The notes beneath the pieces are model-generated. The model was not told the origin of the DNA, made no database searches, and was given only the letters and a program-made list of their open reading frames with translations. 45,883 nt of DNA from Kiloniellaceae bacterium (GTDB lineage: Bacteria; Pseudomonadota; Alphaproteobacteria; Kiloniellales; J153): the NCBI GenBank assembly GCA_021776215.1, contig JAJFGI010000015.1:1-45883 (forward strand). The letters run 5' to 3'. The position numbers were made by a program, and so were the translations under genes. Position 1 is the first letter of the stretch; each line of letters opens with the position of its first letter. Below are positions 15,574-25,053 of the stretch, in pieces.

Positions 15574-18132
15574 TTGACGGGCATCGCCGGGATCAAATGG
15601 CACTATATCGGGGTCGCGGTCAGCCTGCTGCTGTTCACCGCCGCACTTGTGGCGCTGCATCATGTCCTCGCCGAGGTTCGCCTGGCCGACGTGCTCGCCC
15701 GATTTGGCGAGACGCCTCTCGCGTCGGTTCTACTCTCGCTGGCGTGCGTGGCCGGCAGTTATCTCGCGCTCACAGGTTACGACGTGCTGGCGCTGCGCCA
15801 CCTGGGCAAGCAGATGCCCTATGGCAGGGCCGCCTTGGCTTCGTTCACCAGCTACACCTTCAGCCATAACATTGGACTGTCGTTGGTCACCGGCGGTTCG
15901 ATCCGGTACCGCATTTATTCGGCCGTTGGCCTTTCCGCGACCGAGATCGCCACACTCACCGGACTCTGTGCGCTGACATTCGGTCTCGGCGTCAGCCTGT
16001 TGCTCGGTTTCGCCTTGCTGCTGGAACCGGCAGTCCTAAGCGGCGCCGATGCCTTGCCGGCAGCCGTCAATCGGGCGATTGGCGCCGCAATTCTGCTCGT
16101 CGTCATCGGATATGCGATCTGGACGGGTTTCAGGCGGCAACCCTTGCGCCTGAGAAATTGGTCGCTGTCGCTGCCCAGCTTGCCGATGACCCTCGAGCAG
16201 TTCGCCCTCGGCACGGTCGATATCAGTTTCGCCGCCGGGGCGCTCTACCTTGTTCTGCCGCCGGGCGTTGATATCAGTTTCGCAGCTTTCGTCGGCATTT
16301 ATGTCGCGGCGATAACGATCGGTGTGCTCAGTCATTCGCCGGGCGGCTTGGGTGTCTTCGAGGCCGTGATGCTGCTCGCGTTGCCCGAGGCGCAGCAGGG
16401 CGCGTTGTTCGGGTCCCTGTTAGTCTACCGGTGCCTTTACTACCTGCTGCCCCTCGCCATGGCGGCGGTACTGCTGTCGTGGCACGAGGTCCATCTCCGG
16501 CAGGAGGCGCTTGGTCCGACCCTACGGGCGGTTCGGCGGCTGTCTCATGCGGTCGCACCGGTCGTTCTCGGCGCCACCGTTTTCGCCGGTGGCGCGATCC
16601 TGTTGTTTTCGGCAGCTACGCCGGCTGAGGGCGCGCGCGTCGCGGCGCTGCGTCATTTTCTGCCGCTGCCCTTCGTCGAGGCGTCGCACCTGCTTAGCAG
16701 CGTCGTCGGACTTTGGTTGATGATCGTGGCCCGAGGGCTGTTTCGGCGCTTGGACGGCGCCTTTCACATGACGATGTTGCTTCTTTGCGGTGGGATCGTT
16801 TTCTCCTTGTTGAAGGGTTTCGATTACGAGGAGGCCCTGATCCTGAGCGGCGTTTTGATCCTGCTTATTGCCAACCGGCCGGCCTTTTATCGTAAGGCCT
16901 CGCTGCTCAACCAGCCCTTCTCGGCGGCGTGGATCGCGACCATTACGGCGATCATCGCCGGCTCCTTCTGGCTCGGTATCTTCGCTTTCAAGCATGTTGA
17001 ATATTCCGGCGCCTTGTGGTGGGAGTTCACCTATCGGGGAGATGCACCGCGGTTCCTGCGTGCGAGCGTGACGGTCACCGTGCTGGCACTGGGGGTGCTC
17101 GTCTATACGCTTTTGCGCCCGGCCGCGCCCCGGGAAGGCGGGAACCTGCAGGAGTTCGAGGCAGTGCGGCGCATTGTTGCAGACTCGCCGCGCGCCGATG
17201 CAAACCTGGCGCTCACGGGCGATAAGCGGTTTTGCATGTCGGAAGGCGAAGACGCCTTTATCATGTACCAGGTCCAGGGGCGAAGTTGGGTGGCCCTGGG
17301 CGAACCCGTGGGGCCGGAAGCAGCTTGGGAAGGGCTACTCTGGCGATTCCGCGAGATGTGCGACCGGCATGGCGGCTGGCCAGTGTTTTATCAGGTGAGT
17401 GCCGACAAACTTCCGGCCTTTCTTGACCTTGGTTTGTCGTTGATCAAGCTTGGCGAGGAAGCACGCGTCAATCTCGACTCCTTCTCGTTGGAGGGCAGTC
17501 GGTGGCGGGACTTTCGCTACGCCGATCGGCGCGCCGCCAAAGAAGGGGCCGTGTTCGAGATTGTGCCGGCGGCCGAGGTGCCGAGCATTTTGCCGGAGCT
17601 TCACGCCGTTTCCGATGAATGGCTGGCCGACAAGGCGACGCACGAGAAGAGCTTTTCGGTCGGCGCGTTCTCGGAAGCTTACATTAGGAACTTCGATTGT
17701 GCGGTGGTGCGGCGCGACGGAAATATCGTCGCCTTCGCCAACATTCTGCAAGCACCGGCCGGTCAGGAGCTTTCCGTGGATCTCGTGCGCCACCGCAACG
17801 GTGCGCCGCACGGCATCATGGATTTCCTGTTTATCCAGTTGATGCTGTGGGGTAAGGCGCAGGGCTACAAGTGGTTCGATCTTGGTATGGCGCCTCTCTC
17901 CGGCTTGGATACCCATCCCCTTGCCCCGGTATGGAATCGGATTGGCGCCTTTGTCTTTCGCCATGGCGAACACTTCTACAATTTCGAGGGACTGAGGGCC
18001 TACAAGGAAAAGTTCGATCCAATTTGGGCGCCGAAATACCTCGCGGCGCCGGGGGGCTTGGCGTTACCCCGAATCATGCTCGATATCGCGGCGCTCATTT
18101 CGGGCGGCGCCAAGGAGATCGTGCTCAAGTAG
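15574..18132 (+). CDS. mprF: MprF/LpiA lysyl-phosphatidylglycerol synthase and flippase
   Basis: This 852-residue membrane protein transfers an aminoacyl group, usually lysine from Lys-tRNA, to phosphatidylglycerol and flips the product. The N-terminal half (about 1-500) is a multi-helix flippase region with LSHSPGGLGVFEAVML, the UPF0104 hallmark, and GGSIRYRIY. The C-terminal DUF2156 acyltransferase domain (about 530-830) has FCMSEGEDAFIMYQVQGRSW, WFDLGMAPLSGL and YNFEGLRAYKEKFDPIW. TTG 15574 is the only plausible start before the first helix; the next Met is near residue 80. It is followed by acvB, as in lpiA-acvB of Rhizobiaceae, where the pair is induced by acid. Lysine specificity is by family, not read here. 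Confidence 0.93.
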   Translation: MTGIAGIKWHYIGVAVSLLLFTAALVALHHVLAEVRLADVLARFGETPLASVLLSLACVAGSYLALTGYDVLALRHLGKQMPYGRAALASFTSYTFSHNIGLSLVTGGSIRYRIYSAVGLSATEIATLTGLCALTFGLGVSLLLGFALLLEPAVLSGADALPAAVNRAIGAAILLVVIGYAIWTGFRRQPLRLRNWSLSLPSLPMTLEQFALGTVDISFAAGALYLVLPPGVDISFAAFVGIYVAAITIGVLSHSPGGLGVFEAVMLLALPEAQQGALFGSLLVYRCLYYLLPLAMAAVLLSWHEVHLRQEALGPTLRAVRRLSHAVAPVVLGATVFAGGAILLFSAATPAEGARVAALRHFLPLPFVEASHLLSSVVGLWLMIVARGLFRRLDGAFHMTMLLLCGGIVFSLLKGFDYEEALILSGVLILLIANRPAFYRKASLLNQPFSAAWIATITAIIAGSFWLGIFAFKHVEYSGALWWEFTYRGDAPRFLRASVTVTVLALGVLVYTLLRPAAPREGGNLQEFEAVRRIVADSPRADANLALTGDKRFCMSEGEDAFIMYQVQGRSWVALGEPVGPEAAWEGLLWRFREMCDRHGGWPVFYQVSADKLPAFLDLGLSLIKLGEEARVNLDSFSLEGSRWRDFRYADRRAAKEGAVFEIVPAAEVPSILPELHAVSDEWLADKATHEKSFSVGAFSEAYIRNFDCAVVRRDGNIVAFANILQAPAGQELSVDLVRHRNGAPHGIMDFLFIQLMLWGKAQGYKWFDLGMAPLSGLDTHPLAPVWNRIGAFVFRHGEHFYNFEGLRAYKEKFDPIWAPKYLAAPGGLALPRIMLDIAALISGGAKEIVLK

Positions 18133-18188
18133 CGATCAGCCGGGGAAACTGGCTATCCACACGGGGCGGTGTGCAGGAAGGAACTCAC

Positions 18189-19565
18189 ATGCGATTTATT
18201 TTCGGGCTTGCGGCGCTCATCATGCTGTCCGCCCCGGCCATCGCCGCCGAGGAGACCTTGTCGTTCGGCCGCTTCGGCACAGTCACGATCTACCGCGGCG
18301 ATGCGGAACCGAACCAAGTTGTTTTGTTTATCTCCGGCGACGGTGGATGGAACAAGGGCGTCGTGGATATGGCGCGGAGCCTGGCCGGCCTTGGCTCCCT
18401 CGTCGTCGGCATCGATATCATTTCCTACCTGAAAAGGGCCGCCGCGGTCGATGACACGTGCACGTACATTGCCGGAGACCTGGAATCGCTCAGCCAATTC
18501 GTGCAGCAAAAATACAAATTCCGCGAATACCGGCGGCCGGTGCTGGTCGGATACTCGTCCGGGGCGACGCTCGTCTATGCCACGCTGGTCCAGGCGCCGG
18601 AGGGCACATTCCTGGGTGGCATAAGCCTCGGTTTTTGCCCGGACCTGAGGACCAGCAAACCGCTGTGCAAGGGGCAGGGCCTCGCTTGGACCAACGATCC
18701 AAAGCTCGGCGCGGTCTACACGCCGGCGCCCAGGCTGGCGACCCCCTGGATCGCGTTGCACGGTGCAATTGACCAGGTCTGTGATGCGGCTGAAACACGG
18801 GCTTTCATGGAGAAAGTCGGCGACGCGGAACTTGTTGAGCTGCCAAAGGTCGGCCACGGTTTCTCTGTGCAGAGGAACTGGTTGCCTCAGTTCAAGGACG
18901 CCTTCGCGAGCATCGTAAAGCGTGCGCGGACCCAAGAGACCCCTAACGCCACGGCCATTTCGAACTTGCCGCTCGTCGAGGTGCCGGCGAAGGGCGGGGA
19001 GGGCGATGCCTTGGCGATATTGGTGACCGGGGACGGTGGCTGGGCCGGCCTCGACCGCGACATCGGCGCGGCCTTGGCCAACCACGGAATTCCCGTGGTC
19101 GGCCTGGACTCGCTCAGCTACTTCTGGACCGCGCGGACCCCGGAGGGGGCGGCGGCCGATCTCGACCGTATCATCGGGCACTACCTGGCAAGCTGGAGAA
19201 AACGGAAGGTCATCCTGGTCGGGTATTCGTTCGGCGCCGATGTGCTGCCGTTCATGACCCGTCGACTTTCGCACGGACAACAGGCCAACATCGCCAAGGT
19301 CGTCTTGCTGGGGCCGTCCGATACCGCGGATTTCGAGTTCCATTTTGCCAGCTGGCTCGGACAAAGTAGCCAGAATGCGCTGCCCGTGCCACCAGAGATC
19401 GAGGCCTTGCAGGGACTTTCCGTGACCTGCCTGTTCGGCACCGAGGAGGAGGACAGCATATGCCGGAAACTCACCGGCCAAAACATAACCAAGCTCGAAA
19501 CGAAAGGAGGACATCACTTCGGCGGCGACGTCGCGACCATCGTGAAGGCGATCGCGGGCCGGTGA
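18189..19565 (+). CDS. acvB: AcvB/VirJ-type periplasmic hydrolase
   Basis: The protein has 458 residues with a signal peptide (FGLAALIMLSAPAIAAE). ATG 18189 follows AGGAAGGAA; the ORF track start at 17871 is inside mprF. It contains two related alpha/beta-hydrolase halves. The N-terminal half has LFISGDGGWNKGV and a Ser elbow GYSSGATL. The C-terminal VirJ half has LVTGDGGWAGLDRDIG, the elbow LVGYSFGADVLPF and a late His in KGGHHFGGD. AcvB of Agrobacterium hydrolyses lysyl-phosphatidylglycerol, so it would balance MprF. It lies 56 bases downstream of mprF and is probably co-transcribed with it. Confidence 0.92.
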   Translation: MRFIFGLAALIMLSAPAIAAEETLSFGRFGTVTIYRGDAEPNQVVLFISGDGGWNKGVVDMARSLAGLGSLVVGIDIISYLKRAAAVDDTCTYIAGDLESLSQFVQQKYKFREYRRPVLVGYSSGATLVYATLVQAPEGTFLGGISLGFCPDLRTSKPLCKGQGLAWTNDPKLGAVYTPAPRLATPWIALHGAIDQVCDAAETRAFMEKVGDAELVELPKVGHGFSVQRNWLPQFKDAFASIVKRARTQETPNATAISNLPLVEVPAKGGEGDALAILVTGDGGWAGLDRDIGAALANHGIPVVGLDSLSYFWTARTPEGAAADLDRIIGHYLASWRKRKVILVGYSFGADVLPFMTRRLSHGQQANIAKVVLLGPSDTADFEFHFASWLGQSSQNALPVPPEIEALQGLSVTCLFGTEEEDSICRKLTGQNITKLETKGGHHFGGDVATIVKAIAGR

Positions 19566-19706
19566 TTTCTCTGGATTCGGTTTCGGGACATTGCGTCGCT
19601 CCTGGATTAGGATGGGCCAGCGCTAGTACGTTCGACCTTTCCGCACCATGCAATTGTATGGTGAATCGAGCGGTAGCATATAGTTCAAGAAGGAAGGTGT
19701 GAGCGT

Positions 19707-20288
19707 ATGCAATTGATTGCTCGGCACGCCGTAGTTTGTTTGGTAGTGATCGCTGGCTTCGAAGGCGCGATTGGCACCGCGAAATCCGCCGGCCGCGGTC
19801 ATCTCGTGGCCCGGGCTGCTGGCCTGGTCCCTTCACAATCCACGATTTCCGTGGGCCGGGGCGACGGGGACGAACGGTCCGCCGCCTTGGCCCAGATAAT
19901 CGCGCAATCTCTTGAGAGGCAGGGATTTCATGTTTCGGACGGCAGCGGACTGATCCTTGAGTTCCGCATCGACGACTCCGGCATTACGACGGCGCAGCCG
20001 GAGTCCAACGTTATGCTCCAAGAACAAGGCGAATTGGGCGACGGATCGGCAACCGGAGCTAGAGTGGAGGGCAGGGTCGAACCGCTAAAGGAACGGCACC
20101 AAAGGCCGGGACGTGAATTGCAAATCGAATTCTTCCTTTTCGAGCAAGGGCAGACGCCGATTTGGTCCGCGACCGCTGTTGCCCCCCGGAGCGAGCAGGA
20201 CGAGGATCGTCTGCTCGGTCGCATGGTGGAAGCGGCAATGGACGCATTCGGGAAGACGGAAGACAACTTCTTTGATCCCCTCGAATAG
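19707..20288 (+). CDS. exported protein, unknown function
   Basis: The protein has 193 residues with an N-terminal hydrophobic segment (HAVVCLVVIAGFEGAIG) that is probably a signal peptide. The body contains LAQIIAQSLERQGFHV, then LILEFRIDDSG, LQIEFFLFEQGQTPIWSATA and a final helix LLGRMVEAAMDAFG. This order of strands and helices resembles DUF4136-like lipoprotein domains, but there is no lipobox and the match is uncertain. AGGAAGG is ten bases upstream of the ATG. It stands alone after acvB with a 141-base gap. Confidence 0.7.
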   Translation: MQLIARHAVVCLVVIAGFEGAIGTAKSAGRGHLVARAAGLVPSQSTISVGRGDGDERSAALAQIIAQSLERQGFHVSDGSGLILEFRIDDSGITTAQPESNVMLQEQGELGDGSATGARVEGRVEPLKERHQRPGRELQIEFFLFEQGQTPIWSATAVAPRSEQDEDRLLGRMVEAAMDAFGKTEDNFFDPLE

Positions 20289-20719
20289 CCGGCTGTCCAG
20301 CCGTCCTCGAAGTGCCTCCTGGGCGCAGTAAACGCTAGGTCATGGCCACCTTGGTTGCATACGCCGACTGCAGGGCCTTGGTAGAGCCGGGTAAGACCGG
20401 TCAGTGGCCGCGACCGCAATTTAGAACAGGCGCTGCCGGGACGGTGCCGTCTTAGTTGGAGGCGCGGTAGTAGGCGCGTTTGCTGCCTAATACCGATATT
20501 CTGAGGCAAACAATGCCAAAGGTTGAAGCCCAGGGCGAATGGACCATCCGAGCCAAGAACATTCCGAAAGTGAACTGAAGCCGTCATATGTTGCTCCATC
20601 ATCGGCCGCGCCAAGGTCTACGGGCTGCTCCGCAATCCGGCCGCCGCGCCCGGCGACCGCGACGCTCCGTATCCCATGAGCTTGGACGGCCGTGACAGGT
20701 CTCGGATTGAGGAGAAAAC
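20289..20719 (+). other. gap with an orphan C-terminal frame coupled to the dioxygenase
   Basis: Most of this gap is not coding. From about 20573 a plus-strand frame is open without a start codon and reads GRAKVYGLLRNPAAAPGDRD then PYPMSLDGRDRSRIEEKT, ending with TGA inside the ATGA that begins the dioxygenase gene. Such an overlap is typical of real coupled genes, so this may be the tail of a deleted upstream gene. I do not recognise the family. Confidence 0.35.
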
Positions 20720-21565
20720 ATGAGGCTGGAACCTGTAACAGGTGGGATCGGCGCGGACGTGTTGGAGACGGATTTCTCCGTGCCGTTCGGCGATAGGTCG
20801 GCGGAGCAGCTGCGGCGGGCGTTGGACCAGTATCTGGTGTTGTTCGTCCGCGACCAGAACATCGATCGGATGCGGCAAAAGCAAATAACGGCAATTTTCG
20901 GCCCGCTGTCGCGCTTGCCATACGTCGAACCCCTGGACGATGACCCGGACGTGGTCGCCGTGTTGAAGGAGGCGGACGAGGTCAAAGTCGGTGTCTTCGG
21001 TGGCGATTGGCACTCCGACTTCTCCTTCCTGGAATGTCCGCCGGGAGGATCGGTACTGCATGCGGTGGAGGTTCCGCCCGTTGGCGGCGACACTTTGTGG
21101 GCCAACCAGATTCTGGCCTACGAGGCGCTTCCGGAAGATCTCAAGACCTTCGTGAACCCGCGCCGGGCGGTGCATCTCGGCGCGCCCTATGGGGTGAATT
21201 ACGCCCCGCCGGAGAAGACTCGAAGCGGCCGCTCGATACGCATGACCCGCGGCGATCCAACGGCGGATATCGAGCGGCTGCACCCGGTGGTGCGTACCCA
21301 TCCGCGCTCCGCTCGCAAGGCTTTGTTCCTAAACCCGATATACACGACCCGTTTCGAGGATATGAGTGTCGAGGACAGCGCCCCAATCCTCGCGCGGCTC
21401 TATGCCCACATGACCCGTCCTGAGCTCTGCTGCAGACACCGCTGGCGCGTCGGCGATCTGGTGGTTTGGGACAACCGAACCACCCTGCACTTCGCGGTCA
21501 ACGACTACGACGGATTCCGTCGCCTGCTGTACCGCACCACCTTCGCGGGTGAATCGCCTGTGTGA
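20720..21565 (+). CDS. TauD/TfdA-family 2-oxoglutarate dioxygenase
   Basis: The protein has 281 residues. The Fe(II) facial triad is visible as His98-x-Asp100 (GDWHSDFSF) and His257 (NRTTLHFAVNDY), with Arg268 or Arg272 (RRLLYRTTF) for 2-oxoglutarate. The segment GGSVLHAVEVPPVGGDTLWANQ is typical of TauD. The family hydroxylates taurine, alkylsulfonates, aryloxyalkanoates, carnitine-like compounds and others, so the substrate is open. A GAGGAG site precedes ATG 20720. It lies 284 bases upstream of the Liv transporter and on the same strand, so its substrate may be what that transporter imports; this is inference. Confidence 0.92.
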   Translation: MRLEPVTGGIGADVLETDFSVPFGDRSAEQLRRALDQYLVLFVRDQNIDRMRQKQITAIFGPLSRLPYVEPLDDDPDVVAVLKEADEVKVGVFGGDWHSDFSFLECPPGGSVLHAVEVPPVGGDTLWANQILAYEALPEDLKTFVNPRRAVHLGAPYGVNYAPPEKTRSGRSIRMTRGDPTADIERLHPVVRTHPRSARKALFLNPIYTTRFEDMSVEDSAPILARLYAHMTRPELCCRHRWRVGDLVVWDNRTTLHFAVNDYDGFRRLLYRTTFAGESPV

Positions 21566-21755
21566 CCGGTGCCTGCGTGCTGATCCATTCCCATGAATGC
21601 CGATTTGCAGCGGCGTCTGAGGCCGGTATTGCGCGACGCCCTGCGGCCCAAGCGTCCGGGAAAACAGCGGATTTCACCGCAGGCCATCGATCTTGGGTGC
21701 CGCGCTGCGGGCCAATCATCGGCTTGCGTTGGCGAATTCGCTGCGATAAGGTATG

Positions 21756-21777
21756 GTCATACTATTGTTAGTACGAT
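21756..21777. promoter_or_regulatory. 22-bp palindromic operator candidate upstream of livK-type gene
   Basis: GTCATACTATTGTTAGTACGAT is an imperfect palindrome whose inner half-sites TACTA and TAGTA are perfect. It starts 94 bases before the binding-protein gene. It matches 16 of 22 bases of the palindrome at 44461-44482 (read on the minus strand), in the same orientation relative to the downstream gene. It may also overlap the promoter. No regulator gene is adjacent. Confidence 0.55.
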
Positions 21778-21849
21778 AAGTTTTGTGGTGGCGTGTAGCA
21801 ACCGGGCCCGGGCGATGAAGTTCGTGGCCACAAGTGGGGAGGAACCAAA

Positions 21850-23001
21850 ATGAAACGATGGATCAAATCCGCCGTGGTGATGGCGGCGGTGGCTGTTGCC
21901 GGCAGCGGTGCGGGGGCAGCGGAAACGATCAAGATCGGGGTTAACGAGCCCCTGACCGGCGCGGTCGCCGCGTCCGGCAATTACGTCACGGACGGGGCGC
22001 GGATCGCCGCCGACGAAATCAATGCCTCGGGCGGCGTCCTCGGCCAGCAGGTCGAGCTGATCATCGAAGACAACAAGTCGAATCCGAAGGAAGCCGTCTC
22101 CGCGGCGGAGAAGCTGATCGTGCGGGACAAGGTGCCCGTCATGATGGGCGCCTGGAGTTCGACCTATACCCTGGCGGTCATGCCGAAGCTGATGGAATAC
22201 GGCGTGCCGATGGTGGTGGAGACATCCTCCTCGGGCAAGATCACGACCTCGGGGAATCCTTGGATCTTCCGCATCAGCCCGACCTCCGAGATGGAAGCGA
22301 AGGCTTTCGGCGAGAAGGCCGGCGAGCTGGGGATCAAGAAGGCGAATTTCCTGGTCGTGAATAACGATTGGGGCCGCGGCGCCGGTGACGAGTTTGCCAC
22401 CGTACTCAAGGAAAAGGGCATCGACGTCGGGGTTACCGAGACGATGGATGCCAAGGCGACCGATCTGTCGGCACAGCTCGCATCGATCAAGGCGGCCGGT
22501 GGCGATACCCTATTCGTGACAACCGGCGTTGAGCAACTGACTCTGGTGCTTAAGCAGGCGAAGGAACAACAGCTCGACGCGCGGGTCATCACGACGGGCG
22601 GGTCGTCCTCGCCGGATCAGCTGATCGAGCAGGCCGGTGATGCGGCGGAGGGCAGCCAGCACATCCTGTTCTTCTCCCCGTGGTTCCCGGAGACCGCGCC
22701 AAACCCCGAGGTGGCGACCAAGTTCGTCGACGAGTGGAACAAGCGGGGTTACAACTTCGCTGGACTCACCGAGGGATTCCGCGGCTATGACGGCATCATG
22801 ACCATCAAAGCCGGCATCGAGGCGGCCGGCAAGGCGGAACCCAAGGCGATTCAGAAAGCCCTTTGGGGTGTCAAGGTCGCCGGGGTCAACGGCAATATTT
22901 CCTTCATCAAGCAGGGGCCAGAGGGCCAGGAGAGCGCCCAGAATGTGCCGAACGTCTATTTGGTGAAGATCGAAGGCGGCAAGGTTCAGCCCGTTAAGTG
23001 A
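21850..23001 (+). CDS. Liv-type ABC transporter substrate-binding protein
   Basis: The protein has 383 residues with a signal peptide (SAVVMAAVAVAGSGAGAAE) and the type I periplasmic-binding fold of the Leu/Ile/Val family: IKIGVNEPLTGAVAASGNYV, GGVLGQQVELIIEDNKSNP, NPWIFRISPTSEMEAKAFGE and FAGLTEGFRGYDGIMTIKAGIEAAG. It captures the solute in the periplasm and delivers it to LivHM. GGGGAGG lies upstream of the ATG. These receptors also bind amides, urea and aromatic acids, so the ligand need not be an amino acid. A GC-rich hairpin separates it from livH. Confidence 0.93.
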   Translation: MKRWIKSAVVMAAVAVAGSGAGAAETIKIGVNEPLTGAVAASGNYVTDGARIAADEINASGGVLGQQVELIIEDNKSNPKEAVSAAEKLIVRDKVPVMMGAWSSTYTLAVMPKLMEYGVPMVVETSSSGKITTSGNPWIFRISPTSEMEAKAFGEKAGELGIKKANFLVVNNDWGRGAGDEFATVLKEKGIDVGVTETMDAKATDLSAQLASIKAAGGDTLFVTTGVEQLTLVLKQAKEQQLDARVITTGGSSSPDQLIEQAGDAAEGSQHILFFSPWFPETAPNPEVATKFVDEWNKRGYNFAGLTEGFRGYDGIMTIKAGIEAAGKAEPKAIQKALWGVKVAGVNGNISFIKQGPEGQESAQNVPNVYLVKIEGGKVQPVK

Positions 23002-23031
23002 CCGTTCTCAGGACGGTTCAACCGTGACCTG

Positions 23032-23050
23032 GCGCCGCGGACGGCGGCGC
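23032..23050 (+). promoter_or_regulatory. intercistronic hairpin between binding protein and livH
   Basis: GCGCCGC and GCGGCGC form a perfect 7-bp stem around GGACG, 31 bases after the binding-protein stop. It may protect the upstream message or attenuate readthrough, so that more receptor than permease is made. Confidence 0.4.
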
Positions 23051-23155
23051 GCGTTGAGATTGAGAGCCGCTGGCTCGTAATATCCCTGGGTTAGATACCC
23101 TTGGGGAGGGCCGGCGGCTTCTTTGTCTATTGGGCCGCGATCGGGGTGTGGATCC

Positions 23156-24028
23156 TTGGAACAGTTTCTCCAGCACGTAATCAACGCGCAGATCCTGGGC
23201 GGCACCTATGCGCTGCTCGGCGTCGGCTTGACGTTGATCTTCGGCATCATGCGCGTCGTCAATTTTACCCATGGCGAGCTCTATACGTTCGGCGCCTACA
23301 TGCTTTTCATGCTTGTTATGCCACTGGGGATGAATTTCTTCGTCGGCCTTGTCCTGGCCATTGTTCTCGGTGTGATCCTCGGCGCGTTGATCGAGATCAC
23401 GCTGTTGCGGCCGATCCGCGGCGCCGACATCGATACCACGATGCTGGTAATGATCGGCGCCTGGATCGCCATGCAGAACCTGGAGCAGCTGACTTGGAGC
23501 GGAGTAGCCAAATCCGTGTCGGCGCCGTTTCCATCGGACCCTCTGGTCATCGGCTCGGTTTCCGTGGGCTGGGACAGGGTCTTTGTCTTTGGCACAGCCA
23601 TATTCCTGATCGTTGGCGCGCATCTGCTGATTCACCGCACGCAGCTCGGCAAGGCCATGCGGGCGACGTTCCAGGATCGCGAGACGGCGGCGCTCATGGG
23701 CGTCAAGATCAACCGGATCTACACCGCGACCTTCGCGCTGGGATCCGGATTGGCCGCCGCCGCCGGTGCCCTGTTGGCGCCGGTCTTCGTGGTCTATCCG
23801 ACGATGGGCGACATGGCCGCGCTCAAGTCGTTCGCCATCGTCATCCTGGGCGGGCTCGGGAATTTCTGGGGTGCGGCGCTGGGCGGCTTCATCCTGGCTT
23901 TCGTTGAGGAATTCGGCGCCGGCTACCTGTCCTCCGGCTATCGCGACGCGATGGGCTTCGTGCTGATTATCATTATCCTGATTTTCCGGCCGACCGGCAT
24001 ATTTGCCCAGAAGGAGCGAATCGGATGA
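23156..24028 (+). CDS. livH: branched-chain-type ABC permease LivH
   Basis: This 290-residue membrane protein has about eight helices and LivH signatures: NAQILGGTYALLGVGLTLIFG, MRVVNFTHGELYTFGAYM and FAIVILGGLGNFWGAALGG. TTG 23156 (reading EQFLQHVINAQ) gives the usual N-terminus and has GGGGTG nearby; the ORF track start TTG 23123 adds 11 residues of no family likeness. The choice between the two TTG codons is not certain. It ends in an ATGA overlap with livM. Confidence 0.92.
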   Translation: MEQFLQHVINAQILGGTYALLGVGLTLIFGIMRVVNFTHGELYTFGAYMLFMLVMPLGMNFFVGLVLAIVLGVILGALIEITLLRPIRGADIDTTMLVMIGAWIAMQNLEQLTWSGVAKSVSAPFPSDPLVIGSVSVGWDRVFVFGTAIFLIVGAHLLIHRTQLGKAMRATFQDRETAALMGVKINRIYTATFALGSGLAAAAGALLAPVFVVYPTMGDMAALKSFAIVILGGLGNFWGAALGGFILAFVEEFGAGYLSSGYRDAMGFVLIIIILIFRPTGIFAQKERIG

Positions 24029-25053
24029 GCCGCTTCGCCCCCTGGGCGGTCGCTCTGTTTTTCGCCTCGGTACCGCTGTGGATCGGCGATCAGTATTTCC
24101 TGCACATTCTGATCAGCACCGGGATTTTCATCATTGCGGCGATGAGTCTAAACCTGCTGCTCGGCTATACCGGCCAGCTTTCACTCGGTCATGTCGCCTT
24201 CTTCGGCATCGGCGCCTACACCAGCGCGCTGGTCTCACTCGGCTTCGACGTCAACCTCCTGGGCTGGACGGTGACGCTGGCGCCCAAGCCCGTGTGGGTC
24301 GGGCTCCTCTGCGGCATCGTACTGGCCGGACTCGCCGGCTGGTTCATCGGTAAGGTCTCGTTCAAGGTGCGCGGCGCCTATTTCGTGATCGTGACCATCA
24401 GCTTCGCCGAGGTTGTGCGCCTCGTTGCCCTCAACTGGATCGACCTGACTGAAGGGCCGATGGCCCTGAACAACATTCCACCGTTGACGCTTTGGCTTCC
24501 CTGGCTCGGTGAGACGACCTTCTGGCGTAAGACGCCGAACTACTATCTGATTCTGGTGGTCGGCCTGGTCGCCTTCGAGGTTATCCGTCGCCTCGTGCAG
24601 TCGCGCCTGGGGCGGTCGCTGATCGCTTTGCGTGAAAACGAGCCTCTGGCCATGTCCGTCGGCATCGACGTGACCCGCGCGCTGGTCGTCGCCACGGTCA
24701 TCTCCGCCGCCATCGCCGGCGCCGCCGGCGGCCTTTATGCGCATTACATCCGCATCGTCGACCCCGACGTGTTCCTGTTCATCTACACGGTAACCATGGT
24801 CATCATGGTGGTCGTCGGCGGCAAGGGGACCCTTTGGGGGCCCGTGGTCGGTGGCTTGCTGTTCGGTATTCTGCCGGACTTCCTGCGCGACATGGCGGCG
24901 CCCGAGGTGCAATGGGTCATCTATGGCGCCGTGATGATCGTGATCGTCTTCTTCCTGCCGCAGGGTATCGTGCCGGCGGTCAACGCGTGGCTGCGCGGTC
25001 GCGGCGCGTCGTCGCGCGACGCGGCCGCGACGCCCGGTGAGGACCGGGCATGA
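24025..25053 (+). CDS. livM: branched-chain-type ABC permease LivM
   Basis: This 342-residue permease has the LivM core MSLNLLLGYTGQLSLGHVAFFGIGAY, FKVRGAYFVIVTISFAEVVRL, ALRENEPLAMSVGIDV and VVGGKGTLWGPVVGG. It forms the transmembrane heterodimer with LivH. Its start overlaps the livH stop and its stop overlaps the livG start (both ATGA). The C-terminal tail is rich in Arg and Ala and presumably cytoplasmic. Confidence 0.94.
   Translation: MSRFAPWAVALFFASVPLWIGDQYFLHILISTGIFIIAAMSLNLLLGYTGQLSLGHVAFFGIGAYTSALVSLGFDVNLLGWTVTLAPKPVWVGLLCGIVLAGLAGWFIGKVSFKVRGAYFVIVTISFAEVVRLVALNWIDLTEGPMALNNIPPLTLWLPWLGETTFWRKTPNYYLILVVGLVAFEVIRRLVQSRLGRSLIALRENEPLAMSVGIDVTRALVVATVISAAIAGAAGGLYAHYIRIVDPDVFLFIYTVTMVIMVVVGGKGTLWGPVVGGLLFGILPDFLRDMAAPEVQWVIYGAVMIVIVFFLPQGIVPAVNAWLRGRGASSRDAAATPGEDRA

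Noticed and set aside
21593-21853. 86-codon plus-strand ORF whose TGA overlaps the Liv binding-protein start
   Set aside because: It has no ribosome binding site, its second half is composed of the AT-rich promoter region including the palindrome, and it has no family likeness. The ATGA overlap is probably chance.
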